DNA of 18,104 nucleotides from Burkholderiales bacterium (GTDB taxonomy: Bacteria > Pseudomonadota > Gammaproteobacteria > Burkholderiales > Chitinimonadaceae): assembly GCA_019234745.1 (NCBI GenBank), contig JAFAKZ010000229.1:1-18104 (forward strand). The letters run 5' to 3'. A program made the position numbers and the translations under genes. Position 1 is the stretch's first letter, and every line of letters starts with the position of its first letter. The notes below the pieces were generated by a model. The model was not told the origin of the DNA, did no database searches, and saw nothing but the letters and a program-made list of their open reading frames with translations. This document shows, one piece after another, positions 1 through 7,596 of the stretch.

Positions 1-11
1 GGGGGCGTGGT

Positions 12-17
12 TATAAT
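12..17 (+). promoter_or_regulatory. Candidate -10 element of the aminotransferase gene
   Basis: A perfect TATAAT hexamer lies about 47 bases before the preferred GTG start at 64. Transcription would begin near base 24 and leave a leader of about 40 bases. The matching -35 element would fall outside the left edge, so only half of the promoter can be seen. The hexamer also argues against translation starting at the in-frame GTG at 7 or ATG at 16. Confidence 0.4.
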
Positions 18-49
18 GACGGACCGTTTTACTCGATACCGCTCCCGGC

Positions 50-56
50 GGAAGGA
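50..56 (+). promoter_or_regulatory. Ribosome binding site that decides the aminotransferase start
   Basis: GGAAGGA sits 7 bases upstream of the GTG at 64. No comparable purine tract precedes the other in-frame starts at 7 and 16. This fits the family N-terminus, which normally begins directly with the ELSxRVxxIKxSPT segment. Confidence 0.6.
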
Positions 57-63
57 TCTTTTC

Positions 64-1260
64 GTGGAACTCTCGCATCGCGTTCAAGCCATCAAGGAAT
101 CCCCCACCCTCGCCATCACGGCAAAAGCGCAAAAACTCAAGGCCGAAGGCCGTGACGTGGTTGCGCTGGCCGCAGGCGAACCCGACTTCGATACGCCCGA
201 CCATATCAAGGCCGCCGCCATCGAAGCCATCCAGAAGGGCTTCACCAAGTACACTCCCGTGTCCGGCACGCCGGGGCTGAAAAACGCGATCGTCGCCAAG
301 TTCAAGCGCGACCAGGGCATCGACTACACGGCCAAGCAGGTGCTGGTCTCGGTGGGCGGCAAGCAGAGCTTCTACAACCTGTGCCAAGCCTATATCAACG
401 AGGGTGACGAGGTCATCATCCCGGCCCCGTATTGGGTGTCCTACCCCGATATGGTCATCCTTGCCGAAGGCAAGCCGGTGATCGTCGAGTGTGGCATCGA
501 GCAAGGCTACAAGCTGAGCCCGGCGCAGCTGGAAAAGGCCATCACCTCGCGCACCAAGATGCTGGTGATCAACTCACCGTCCAACCCCACGGGCGCCGTC
601 TACACCCTGGACGAACTGAAGGCCCTGGGTGAGGTGCTGCGCAAGCACCCCAAGGTGCTGATTGCATCAGACGATATGTACGAGCACGTGATGCTGGGTA
701 GCACGACGTTTGCCAATATCCTGAACGCCTGCCCCGACCTCTACCCGCAGACCATCCTGCTCAACGGCGTATCCAAGGCCTACTCGATGACGGGCTGGCG
801 TATCGGCTACGCGGCCGGCCCCGAGGCGCTGATCAAAGCGATGGAGAACATCCAGTCGCAGTCGACCTCCAACCCGACCTCGATCTCGCAAGTCGCCGCC
901 GAAGCCGCACTGAACGGCCCGCAAGCCGAGTGCTTCGCCCCCATGCTCAAGGCCTTCAACGAACGCCATGAGTTCGTGGTGAACAAGTTCAACAGCATCC
1001 GTGGGCTCAAGTGCCTCACGGCCGGCGGCGCGTTCTACGCCTTCGTGGACGCACGCGAAGCCATCCAGAACCTGCACCGCGAAGGCAAGATCGCCGCGCC
1101 GAACGATATGGCGCTGGGCAGCTACCTATTGGAAGCGCAGGACGTTGCCGTCGTGCCTGGCTCGGCCTTCGGCGCGGAAGGTTACTTCCGCATCAGCTTC
1201 GCCACCAGCATGGGCAACCTGGAAAAGGCCCTGGCGCGCATCGAGCAGGCGCTGGCCTGA
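64..1260 (+). CDS. Pyridoxal-phosphate class I/II aminotransferase, aspartate aminotransferase type
   Basis: A 398-residue PLP enzyme of the Ib-type aspartate aminotransferase group, which moves the amino group between aspartate and 2-oxoglutarate in the cytoplasm. Visible signatures are AGEPDFDTP near residue 38, the substrate and cofactor segment SPSNPTGAVY, and the PLP lysine K238 inside SKAYSMTGWRIGY. The C-terminal part contains a glycine-rich segment followed by FRISFA. The length matches the usual 395-400 residues. A GTG start at 64 is preferred because of the GGAAGGA site and the family N-terminus. Starting at 7 would add 19 unrelated basic residues. The gene stands alone, converges on the kinase gene and ends at a hairpin terminator. 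Some relatives of this group also accept prephenate or other amino acids, so exact specificity is inferred. The symbol could be aatA or aspC. Confidence 0.93.
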   Translation: MELSHRVQAIKESPTLAITAKAQKLKAEGRDVVALAAGEPDFDTPDHIKAAAIEAIQKGFTKYTPVSGTPGLKNAIVAKFKRDQGIDYTAKQVLVSVGGKQSFYNLCQAYINEGDEVIIPAPYWVSYPDMVILAEGKPVIVECGIEQGYKLSPAQLEKAITSRTKMLVINSPSNPTGAVYTLDELKALGEVLRKHPKVLIASDDMYEHVMLGSTTFANILNACPDLYPQTILLNGVSKAYSMTGWRIGYAAGPEALIKAMENIQSQSTSNPTSISQVAAEAALNGPQAECFAPMLKAFNERHEFVVNKFNSIRGLKCLTAGGAFYAFVDAREAIQNLHREGKIAAPNDMALGSYLLEAQDVAVVPGSAFGAEGYFRISFATSMGNLEKALARIEQALA

Positions 1261-1276
1261 TCGTACGCTGGCAAGC

Positions 1277-1306
1277 AAAAAGCCCGGTCTAGACCGGGCT
1301 TTTTTT
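1277..1306. terminator. Bidirectional intrinsic terminator between convergent genes
   Basis: A perfect 20-base palindrome at 1281-1300 (AGCCCGGTCT followed by its reverse complement) is flanked by A residues on the left and a run of seven T on the right. On either strand it forms a GC-rich stem followed by a U tract. It can therefore end both the aminotransferase transcript and the leftward kinase transcript, whose stop codon is at 1330. Confidence 0.92.
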
Positions 1307-1329
1307 CGCCTATACCGCGTAGGGGGACA

Positions 1330-2727
1330 TCAACTCGGCGGAATCGGAATAATCGGCAACGGTTTGTGCGGACCCGCCGGTTTGGCTGCCTTGGACTCCT
1401 TCCTGTCCTCACCCTGCGCACCCTTGTCGTGGACCGTACCGGCCGGCACCTCGGTGCCGGCACGGCGCGCAGCTGCATGCGCTATTTCAGTTGGCGTAAC
1501 GTCAGGATGTGCCGCAACGGGCGGCACCGGTGTAGCTTTGGCGGCAGGCACTGCCGCTTCCGGCGTACCCTCTGGGACCGTCACCGCGGCCTGCGTCGCC
1601 GGCGCCAATCCCTTGGCCCCCTGCGGCTCCATGATTTCCGTCTTGACCGGTCGTTCCGCCGTCCGCGCGGCGGGTGTCGGCGACTTGCCGCGCATGGTCA
1701 GCGCGGCGCCAACCAGCAACACCAACATCACGCCGCCACCAATCCACATCAGCTTGCGCGGCGACATGCCCTCATTGACCATGCGCCACTGCGTATCGGA
1801 CTTCTCGCTGCCATTCGCAGGTGCCGACGGGATCAGCGCGGACTCGGTAGGCGGCCCCTCCACGTCCTCGATGCCGCCTACAGGCACGGGAACCGGCACG
1901 GGTGCCGACGGCACCGTCGACTTGCCCATCAGGGCCCGTATGGCCGTGCGGGCATCACGCGCGGTCTGGAAGCGATTATCCGGTTCTTTTTCCAAGCAGC
2001 GCATCACCACGGCAGCCAGCTCGTCCGGCACATCCGGATTCAGCGCCTGAATGCCGCAGGGCGCCTCGTGCAGGATGCGATAGGCAATGCTGGCCACGTG
2101 TTCGCCATCGAAGGGCTTCTCGCCGGTGAGCATTTCGTACAGCACGATGCCGGCCGAGAAGATGTCGGCGCGGCCATCCACTTTCTTGCCCTGCACCTGC
2201 TCCGGCGACATATGACGCGGCGAGCCGATCAGCGTACCGGTGCGCGTCAAGTCGCTGGCCGGTAGCTGGGCAATGCCAAAGTCGGTAATCTTAAGACGCC
2301 CGTCTGGCGTCAACATCAGGTTGGCGGGCTTGATGTCGCGGTGAACCACGCCATGCTCGTGGGCATAGGCCAGGGCCGCAAACAGCTGGTCGGCCACCTT
2401 GGTCACGCGGCTCACCGACAGGCGCTTGCGCTCCATCAAGTCCTGCAGCGACTTGCCGTCGACATACTCCATGGCCAGGAAGGCATTGTCGCCCGCGTCG
2501 CCGCAGTCGAACATGGTGATGATACCGGGATGGTTCAGGCGCGCGGCTGACTTCGCCTCCTGCTGCAGGCGCGCCGCGTACTCCGCGCGCTCGTCGTCGG
2601 CAAGGTTGAGCCGCAGCACCTTGAGCGCCACGGTGCGATCAAGCCTTTCGTCCACAGCCCGGTACACGACGCCCATGGCGCCGCGCCCCAGCTGCTTCTC
2701 TATCCGGTAGTGACCAAGCTTCTCCAT
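1330..2727 (-). CDS. Membrane-anchored eukaryotic-type Ser/Thr protein kinase
   Basis: A 465-residue Hanks-type kinase. The catalytic domain spans about residues 7-267: glycine loop GRGAMGVVY (14-22), ATP lysine K36 in VALKVL, catalytic loop HRDIKPAN with D131, the metal-binding DFG at 149-151 and the activation-segment end SPEQ (174-177). All catalytic residues are present, so the kinase should be active. A linker containing a PVPVPVPV run leads to one membrane segment at about 327-345. The remaining 120 residues are rich in Ala, Pro and Thr, probably periplasmic, and show no PASTA or other sensor domain. AGGAA lies just before the ATG at 2727. Upstream on the same strand, 92 bases away, is a gene for an exported protein, so the two may be co-transcribed. 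Substrates cannot be told from the sequence. Confidence 0.93.
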   Translation of the reverse strand: MEKLGHYRIEKQLGRGAMGVVYRAVDERLDRTVALKVLRLNLADDERAEYAARLQQEAKSAARLNHPGIITMFDCGDAGDNAFLAMEYVDGKSLQDLMERKRLSVSRVTKVADQLFAALAYAHEHGVVHRDIKPANLMLTPDGRLKITDFGIAQLPASDLTRTGTLIGSPRHMSPEQVQGKKVDGRADIFSAGIVLYEMLTGEKPFDGEHVASIAYRILHEAPCGIQALNPDVPDELAAVVMRCLEKEPDNRFQTARDARTAIRALMGKSTVPSAPVPVPVPVGGIEDVEGPPTESALIPSAPANGSEKSDTQWRMVNEGMSPRKLMWIGGGVMLVLLVGAALTMRGKSPTPAARTAERPVKTEIMEPQGAKGLAPATQAAVTVPEGTPEAAVPAAKATPVPPVAAHPDVTPTEIAHAAARRAGTEVPAGTVHDKGAQGEDRKESKAAKPAGPHKPLPIIPIPPS

Positions 2728-2819
2728 CGATTCCTATTCTACCCCGCCAAACCGCACCAAGGCGGGCATTAAGCACAATATGGGCCAGGGTCGGCCGGTC
2801 TTGGCACCTGTTCGACGTC

Positions 2820-4010
2820 CTAATGTCCGAATAAACCCTTCAAGACATTCAGGGGCGACGGCGGCTTGCTGTTACTGTCCTGCGCGCGCCCCGGCATGCC
2901 CAGCATGGTCATGGACACGGACTTCAACCGCACCTTCGCTTCCCACTCAGGCTTCCATACCTGCTTCGGGTTCTTCGGGCGCGGAGGATACGCGACGTCG
3001 AGCTCATTGCCATACGCGATCATCCTAACCATCGTACCTTTGCCTAGCGCTTCCTTCGGTATTGCGCACTCCGTCACGGTCGGCGCCAGCAGCACCTTTT
3101 CCTTCAGCCACTTGTCGATCGCGCCATTGGGCTGGTAGTCGAGCAGACCAAAGCCAAAGTCGGGCAATTCGCTTGAGGTCCACACCACCATCTCGCCCTC
3201 GCCCTGCGAGCTCATGCTGGCAATAAAGTAGCCGCGTGCATGTTCCAGGGCCTTCCAATCGAGAATGGTCGACGTTTCGTCGTCATGATTGCTCAGCTCT
3301 ATTGCAGGCATGAGATCGTGCGCCGCGTCAATATTCACTTTGAAGCCGTCCGGCACGCCCTCGCCCGTAAACGTGTGCTCGCCCACCAGCGATGCATCGT
3401 CGGGAATCATGCGGCTGTCGTCCTTGTTCGGCCAGTCCGGCTGGCCTGGCGTGCTGTGGGTGCCCTTTGTTGTGGCGCGGCGGCTCTCGAAGAACTTCTG
3501 GAAGTCGGCCGGCCCTGCCGTGGCCATATCGAGCACGCGCGGCTGTCCCTCGCGCACCTTGCTGCCGCAGCCCCAGTAGAGTGTCATCTTGCCCTTGGGC
3601 TTCTGCACCTCGGGCGCCGGTTCCTGTTCTTCCTGGCGTGTGGGCTTCGTCTGCACGGGCGGCGTACCCTCGGGGCTTACCAGCGCAAGCGTGGGCGCCA
3701 ACTTACTCCCGTCCGGTACGGCCTGCGTTGCCTTCTGCAGGTTTGGATTGTTGCGCGTCATCAGGGTGACGTCCATCCAGCGCCCCGCGCCCATCATCGA
3801 ACGGGTATTGCCGAAATGATTGCCCTCGGCCTTTCCCTTGCCGCCAAACAGGCTGGACAAGCCACCACTCATCGCACCGATGCCGGGTATATTGCCGGAC
3901 GAGGTCGACAGGTCGATCCACACCTGGGCGATGGGAGGCTCGCTGGGCTGCTCCGCCGCGACGGCAGCCAAGGACGCAAGGATCAGCAACGCAGACATAC
4001 GGGAAGACAT
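2820..4010 (-). CDS. Exported protein of unknown function
   Basis: A 396-residue protein that I cannot assign to a named family. It begins with an apparent Sec signal peptide: a short basic start, the hydrophobic core ALLILASLAAVAA, and probable cleavage before EQPSEPP. The mature part starts with IAQVWIDLSTSSG and a Gly/Ser-rich loop. It continues with a Pro/Glu/Lys-rich spacer, a segment MTLYWGCGSKVREGQP, and later DWKALEHARGYFIASM. The last 60 residues are basic. The ATG at 4010 is chosen because GGAG sits 8 bases upstream. An in-frame GTG at 4019 overlaps that site. The protein is probably periplasmic or on the cell surface. It lies in the same direction as the kinase gene and may share its transcript. 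A link to kinase signalling is only inferred from position. Confidence 0.8.
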   Translation of the reverse strand: MSSRMSALLILASLAAVAAEQPSEPPIAQVWIDLSTSSGNIPGIGAMSGGLSSLFGGKGKAEGNHFGNTRSMMGAGRWMDVTLMTRNNPNLQKATQAVPDGSKLAPTLALVSPEGTPPVQTKPTRQEEQEPAPEVQKPKGKMTLYWGCGSKVREGQPRVLDMATAGPADFQKFFESRRATTKGTHSTPGQPDWPNKDDSRMIPDDASLVGEHTFTGEGVPDGFKVNIDAAHDLMPAIELSNHDDETSTILDWKALEHARGYFIASMSSQGEGEMVVWTSSELPDFGFGLLDYQPNGAIDKWLKEKVLLAPTVTECAIPKEALGKGTMVRMIAYGNELDVAYPPRPKNPKQVWKPEWEAKVRLKSVSMTMLGMPGRAQDSNSKPPSPLNVLKGLFGH

Positions 4011-4019
4011 GTCGTGCAC

Positions 4020-4330
4020 TCCAAGGTAGTGGCGATGGGATCAGGATAGACCGTGTGAATGCCCGATGCTGCCGACGGCAGGCAGTCAGCGTACTTACAG
4101 CATTTATCTGCCAAATCAGCACACGATGTCAACGTCATACGCTCAACAGTGTATCGTGGCGCACAACGTACTATGGTTTGGCGGATTGAAGGTGACGAAA
4201 AATGGCCGATTCCGGCCGAAAATTGTCAACCGCGGCGCCACGATTCATCTTAGACTACAGTAGCGTCGGCAAATATTGCTGATGGTCGGGCACCGCATCA
4301 GATTGGCGCGGTCCAAACGACCAAAGCACC
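4020..4330. other. Divergent intergenic region between the exported-protein gene and moaA
   Basis: These 311 bases separate two divergent genes. Besides the minus-strand promoter candidate, they hold a short inverted repeat, GGCCG-ATTC-CGGCC, at 4204-4217. For moaA I see only a weak candidate on the plus strand: TTGTCA at 4223-4228 with a poor -10 (CATCTT, 17 bases later). I could not recognise a Moco riboswitch here, and moaA has no clear Shine-Dalgarno sequence. Confidence 0.5.
4096..4132 (-). promoter_or_regulatory. Candidate sigma-70 promoter for the exported-protein gene
   Basis: On the minus strand a perfect TTGACA (-35, at 4127-4132) is followed after 18 bases by GATAAA (-10, at 4103-4108, four of six consensus bases). 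Transcription would start near 4096 and give a leader of about 85 bases before the ATG at 4010. It could drive both the exported protein and the downstream kinase. Confidence 0.45.
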
Positions 4331-5350
4331 ATGCACACACCAGCCCATCTACCCTCCGCATCCGCCGCTCGACCGGCGCTTATCGACCGCTTCGGCCGCC
4401 GTATCGATTACGTGCGCCTGAGCGTGACGGACCGCTGCGACCTGCGCTGCAACTACTGCATGCCCAAGGGCTTCACCGGCTTCGAGGAACCATCGCACTG
4501 GCTGCGTTTCGATGAGATCGAGCGCGTCATCGGCGCGTTCGCCCGCATGGGCGTCGGCCGTATCCGCCTCACGGGCGGCGAACCGCTATTGCGGCGCGGC
4601 CTGCCTGAACTGGCCGCGCGACTGAGTGCGCTGCCAGGCGTGGATGATCTATCGCTGTCCACCAATGCCACACAGCTCACCAAGCATGCCCGCGCGCTAA
4701 AGGCCGCCGGCGTATCGCGGCTGAACGTGAGCCTGGATTCGCTGCGGCACGAACGTATCGCCGCCATTGCCGGCCGTGACGTGCTGAGCGAAGTCATCGC
4801 CGGACTCGACGCGGCTGCCGCCGAAGGCTTCTCCCCCGTCAAGATCAATATGGTCGTGCAGCACGGCGTGAACGAGGACGAGATCGACGCCATGGTCGCC
4901 TGGTGCCGGGCCCGTGGCTTTATCCTGCGTCTGATCGAGACCATGCCGGTGGGCAGTACGGGCCAAAGCGCCGCCTATACCGACCTGCAGCCCATTATCG
5001 CCAACCTCGCCGAGCATCATGGCCTGGCCGCCTCCGCCATCGAGATCGGCGGTGGCCCGGCCCGCTACTGGCGCAGCACGGACGATGGCTTCACGCTGGG
5101 CTTTATCACACCTATCTCCCAGCACTTCTGCGCCACCTGCAACCGCGTGCGCCTTAGCGTGGACGGTACGCTTTACATGTGCCTGGGCCAGAATGACAGC
5201 ATGCCGCTGCGTGATCTACTGCGCGCTGGCATCAGCGACGCCGAGTTGGAAGCACAGCTGCGCGATGCCATCGAACTTAAGCCGGAACGCCACGAATTCC
5301 GCGAAAAGCCCAGCCAGATCGTGCGCTTTATGTCGCATACTGGTGGGTAA
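4331..5350 (+). CDS. moaA: GTP 3',8-cyclase MoaA (radical SAM, Moco biosynthesis)
   Basis: A 339-residue radical SAM enzyme that, with MoaC, converts GTP to cyclic pyranopterin monophosphate, the first step of molybdenum cofactor synthesis. The SAM-binding 4Fe-4S motif CxxxCxxC is at C36, C40 and C43 (DRCDLRCNYC). The second, substrate-binding cluster uses C267, C270 and C284, in the canonical CxxC-x13-C spacing. The SAM-contacting TGGEPLLRRG follows the first cluster. The protein ends in Gly-Gly (338-339), the conserved tail needed for activity in this family. Length is normal. It is the first gene of the Moco cluster, and a 241-base stem-loop-rich gap separates it from moeA. Confidence 0.97.
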   Translation: MHTPAHLPSASAARPALIDRFGRRIDYVRLSVTDRCDLRCNYCMPKGFTGFEEPSHWLRFDEIERVIGAFARMGVGRIRLTGGEPLLRRGLPELAARLSALPGVDDLSLSTNATQLTKHARALKAAGVSRLNVSLDSLRHERIAAIAGRDVLSEVIAGLDAAAAEGFSPVKINMVVQHGVNEDEIDAMVAWCRARGFILRLIETMPVGSTGQSAAYTDLQPIIANLAEHHGLAASAIEIGGGPARYWRSTDDGFTLGFITPISQHFCATCNRVRLSVDGTLYMCLGQNDSMPLRDLLRAGISDAELEAQLRDAIELKPERHEFREKPSQIVRFMSHTGG

Positions 5351-5392
5351 GGACGCCCTGCAAGAGGTAGGAAATCACAACTAATAGCGCTC

Positions 5393-5565
5393 CGCCCGGG
5401 AAACCCGGGCGCGTACGGGTTGTGGAGCATCAACGATCGCCCGCTGATTGATTCCACCCCCCGCCCTCGCCGCCGTACCCGTAAAGGGTATGCCGTGGTT
5501 GTAAGGCGCGAAAGCGCCAACAACCACGCAACGAGGGGAGCCTCGCTGGCGCTTGTTTATGCGCC
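5393..5565 (+). ncRNA. Candidate structured RNA leader of the moeA-moaC genes
   Basis: Six successive stem-loops can be drawn. A: CGCCCGGG-AAA-CCCGGGCG at 5393-5411. B: 5417-5460, three helices (GGG, GTGGA, ATCAA pairing with TTGAT, TCCAC, CCC) separated by bulges. C: TACCC-GTAAA-GGGTA at 5476-5490. D: 5495-5527, an 8-bp outer helix GTGGTTGT/ACAACCAC, a small internal loop, then GGCGC-GAAA-GCGCC capped by a GNRA tetraloop. E: CGAGG-GGAG-CCTCG at 5532-5545. F: GGCGC-8-GCGCC at 5548-5565. No U tract follows any of them. GGCGC in D could also pair with the 3' arm of F, so a switch is conceivable. The Moco context makes a Moco-type riboswitch possible, but I cannot match the consensus from memory. 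A local REP-like repeat cluster is the alternative. Confidence 0.4.
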
Positions 5566-5591
5566 GCTAAATCAAGAAGACGCCACATACA

Positions 5592-6812
5592 ATGACCGAA
5601 CAACCCCTGCTCGATTTCGACGACGCCCTGTCACGCCTGCTCGCCGCCGCGCAATCCTCGCCGGAAGCTGAAACGTTGGACCTGCTCGACGCCGACGGCC
5701 GCATCCTGGCTGCGGACGTGCGTGCCCCCATCGACGTGCCCGGCTTCGACAATAGCGCCATGGACGGCTATGCAGTCTACCTGACCGACTTCAATGCCGC
5801 TGTGCAGACCCTACCCGTCGTACAGCGCATCGCAGCCGGTGAAACGGGCCAGCCGCTGGCGCCCAATACGGCGGCACGTATCTTTACCGGCGCGCCCGTG
5901 CCACAGGGCTGCAACGCGGTGATTCCGCAGGAAGAAACACGTGCCGAGGGCGAGACTGTCACCCTGCTTGAGCCCGCCAGGCCGGCCCAGCACATCCGTG
6001 CACGCGGCGAGGACATTGCCACAGGCAGCATCATCTTGGCCGCCGGCCGTCGCCTAACGCCGCAGGACCTCGCTCTGGCTGCGTCCGTGGGTCTGCCCAC
6101 GCTGACCTGCCACCCGCGTCTGCACGTCGGCCTCCTGTGCACGGGCGACGAATTGGTCGCCCCTGGGCAGCCCCTGCCACCGGGAGGCATCTATAACTCG
6201 AATGCCTACTCCATCACGGCTCTCTTACAACGCCTGGGCTGCCGGGTTACGGACTATGGCCGCATCGCCGACGAGCGCAATGCCACGCAGACGGCGCTGC
6301 GCCGTGCGGCAGAGGAAAACGACGTTGTCGTCACCTGCGGTGGCGTCTCGGTGGGCGAGGAGGATCACGTCAAGGCGGCAGTGAATGCGCTGGGCGAAGT
6401 CGCCCTATGGCGTATTGCCATGAAGCCGGGCAAGCCGCTGGCCTTCGGCACCGTGTTGGACGCCGACTTCATCGGCCTGCCCGGCAACCCGGTCAGCGCC
6501 TTCCTCACCTTCTGCCTACTGGCACGCCCCTTCCTGCTTCGGCGCATGGGCGCCGAGGTAACGGAACCGTTTTCCCTAACCGTACCGGCCGGCTTCACTC
6601 GCGATCGCGCCGACAAGCGCCGCGAGTTCCTGCGTGCCCGCCTGGAAGCGGATGGACGCGGACAAATCTGCGCCGTACCGCACAAGCATCAGGGCTCGGC
6701 CGTGATGAGCGGCGTATGCTGGGCCGACGGGCTGATCGACGTACCGGCAGGCGGCACGGTTGCCGCTGGCGCACCCGTTCGCTACCTGCCGCTCACCGCA
6801 CTTATCGGATAG
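5592..6812 (+). CDS. moeA: Molybdopterin molybdenumtransferase MoeA
   Basis: A 406-residue cytoplasmic enzyme that inserts molybdate into adenylated molybdopterin, releasing AMP and giving Moco. Motifs in order: PGFDNSAMDGYA at 50-61, with D58 equivalent to the catalytic Asp of E. coli MoeA; FTGAPVP near 98-104; GGVSVGEEDHVK from 250; MKPGKPLAFG from 277; GLPGNPVSAFLTF from 295. The C-terminal beta-barrel domain follows. Length is typical. The start has only a weak AAGAAG site upstream, after the stem-loop region. moaD follows after 8 bases, so moeA leads the tightly packed part of the cluster. The MogA/MoaB partner that supplies adenylated molybdopterin is not in the window. Confidence 0.96.
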   Translation: MTEQPLLDFDDALSRLLAAAQSSPEAETLDLLDADGRILAADVRAPIDVPGFDNSAMDGYAVYLTDFNAAVQTLPVVQRIAAGETGQPLAPNTAARIFTGAPVPQGCNAVIPQEETRAEGETVTLLEPARPAQHIRARGEDIATGSIILAAGRRLTPQDLALAASVGLPTLTCHPRLHVGLLCTGDELVAPGQPLPPGGIYNSNAYSITALLQRLGCRVTDYGRIADERNATQTALRRAAEENDVVVTCGGVSVGEEDHVKAAVNALGEVALWRIAMKPGKPLAFGTVLDADFIGLPGNPVSAFLTFCLLARPFLLRRMGAEVTEPFSLTVPAGFTRDRADKRREFLRARLEADGRGQICAVPHKHQGSAVMSGVCWADGLIDVPAGGTVAAGAPVRYLPLTALIG

Positions 6813-6820
6813 GCCACATC

Positions 6821-7078
6821 ATGCAACTGCAACTCCGCTATTTCGCCCGCCTGCGCGAACGCTTCGGGCGCGACGGCGAATCCATCACCCTACCCGCCGG
6901 CATCGAATCGGTGGCCGGCCTGGTCACGCATTTGGCCGCGCGCGGCGATGCCTGGGCCGAAGAGCTGGCCGGCGAAAAAGTGTTCCGCGTCGCACTCGAC
7001 CAAGAACTGGTGGATTTCAGCGCGCCGCTACACGACGGCGCCGAAGTCGCCATCTTTCCACCCGTAACGGGGGGCTGA
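6821..7078 (+). CDS. moaD: Molybdopterin synthase sulfur carrier subunit MoaD
   Basis: An 85-residue ubiquitin-fold protein, the small subunit of molybdopterin synthase. It carries sulfur as a C-terminal thiocarboxylate. The decisive features are the small size, the N-terminal strand LQLRYFARLRERFG and the C-terminal FPPVTGG, whose last glycine (G85) is the thiocarboxylate site. It starts 8 bases after the moeA stop. Its own stop shares one base with the moaE start (TGATG), so MoaD and MoaE are probably translationally coupled. The sulfur-loading enzyme MoeB is not encoded here. Confidence 0.95.
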   Translation: MQLQLRYFARLRERFGRDGESITLPAGIESVAGLVTHLAARGDAWAEELAGEKVFRVALDQELVDFSAPLHDGAEVAIFPPVTGG

Positions 7079-7596
7079 TGAACAGTCCCACCTTCCCTAT
7101 CGCCCGCATCGCCATCGCGGTACAGGCCGGTGACTTCGACCTGCAGGCCGAATCACTCGCCCTACGCGCCGGCGACCGGGGCGTGGGCGCCGTCGTCGCC
7201 TTCGTGGGTCTGGTGCGCGACCTGAACCTGGCAGACGACGTCGTCGCACTGGAGCTGGAGCACTACCCGGGCATGACGGAAAAGGCCCTGCAGCAGATCG
7301 CCGAACAGGCGGCGCAACGCTGGCCGCTGCACGCCGTCCGCGTCGTGCACCGCGTCGGCAAGCTGCACCCGGGCGACAATATCGTGCTGGTGCTGGTCGC
7401 CAGCGCGCATCGCCACGCCGCCTTCGAGGCAAACGCCTTCATCATGGACTACCTGAAGACGCGTGCCCCATTCTGGAAAAAGGAATGGACACCAGACGGC
7501 CCACGCTGGGTGGAAGCGCGCGAGTCGGACGAATCGGCCGCCGCTCGCTGGCACCAGGTGCTTTCCGAGCAATATGGCAACCCCGACCACGACTGA
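7078..7596 (+). CDS. moaE: Molybdopterin synthase catalytic subunit MoaE
   Basis: A 172-residue large subunit of molybdopterin synthase, which adds two sulfurs to cyclic pyranopterin monophosphate using MoaD thiocarboxylate. Family features are GAVVAFVGLVRD near 37-48, LELEHYPGM near 59-66, the run HRVGKLHPGD, and LKTRAPFWKKE with K127 and K134, which correspond to the catalytic lysines of E. coli MoaE. It is slightly longer than usual because of about 20 extra C-terminal residues. It starts at the TGATG junction with moaD. Its 3' end overlaps the start of mobA by 23 bases, an unusually long overlap for this operon. Confidence 0.95.
   Translation: MNSPTFPIARIAIAVQAGDFDLQAESLALRAGDRGVGAVVAFVGLVRDLNLADDVVALELEHYPGMTEKALQQIAEQAAQRWPLHAVRVVHRVGKLHPGDNIVLVLVASAHRHAAFEANAFIMDYLKTRAPFWKKEWTPDGPRWVEARESDESAAARWHQVLSEQYGNPDHD

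Noticed and set aside
7..63. N-terminal extension of the aminotransferase
   Set aside because: The extra 19 residues are not family-like. A perfect -10 hexamer and a Shine-Dalgarno sequence lie inside this stretch, so it is more likely untranslated leader.
1001..2050. A 349-codon plus-strand open frame across the terminator
   Set aside because: It overlaps the aminotransferase out of frame, reads through the terminator palindrome and is antisense to the kinase. The Ser/Ala/Pro/Arg-rich translation is typical of a shadow frame.
3240..4049. A 269-codon plus-strand open frame antisense to the exported-protein gene
   Set aside because: The minus-strand reading has a signal peptide, a ribosome site and a promoter. 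The plus-strand reading is His/Arg/Leu-rich with none of these.
4133..4330. Moco riboswitch directly upstream of moaA
   Set aside because: Only one short inverted repeat is visible, with no multi-helix arrangement to support a riboswitch.
5393..5411. Intrinsic terminator after moaA
   Set aside because: The GC-rich hairpin is not followed by a T tract, so I treat it as part of the structured region and not as a terminator.
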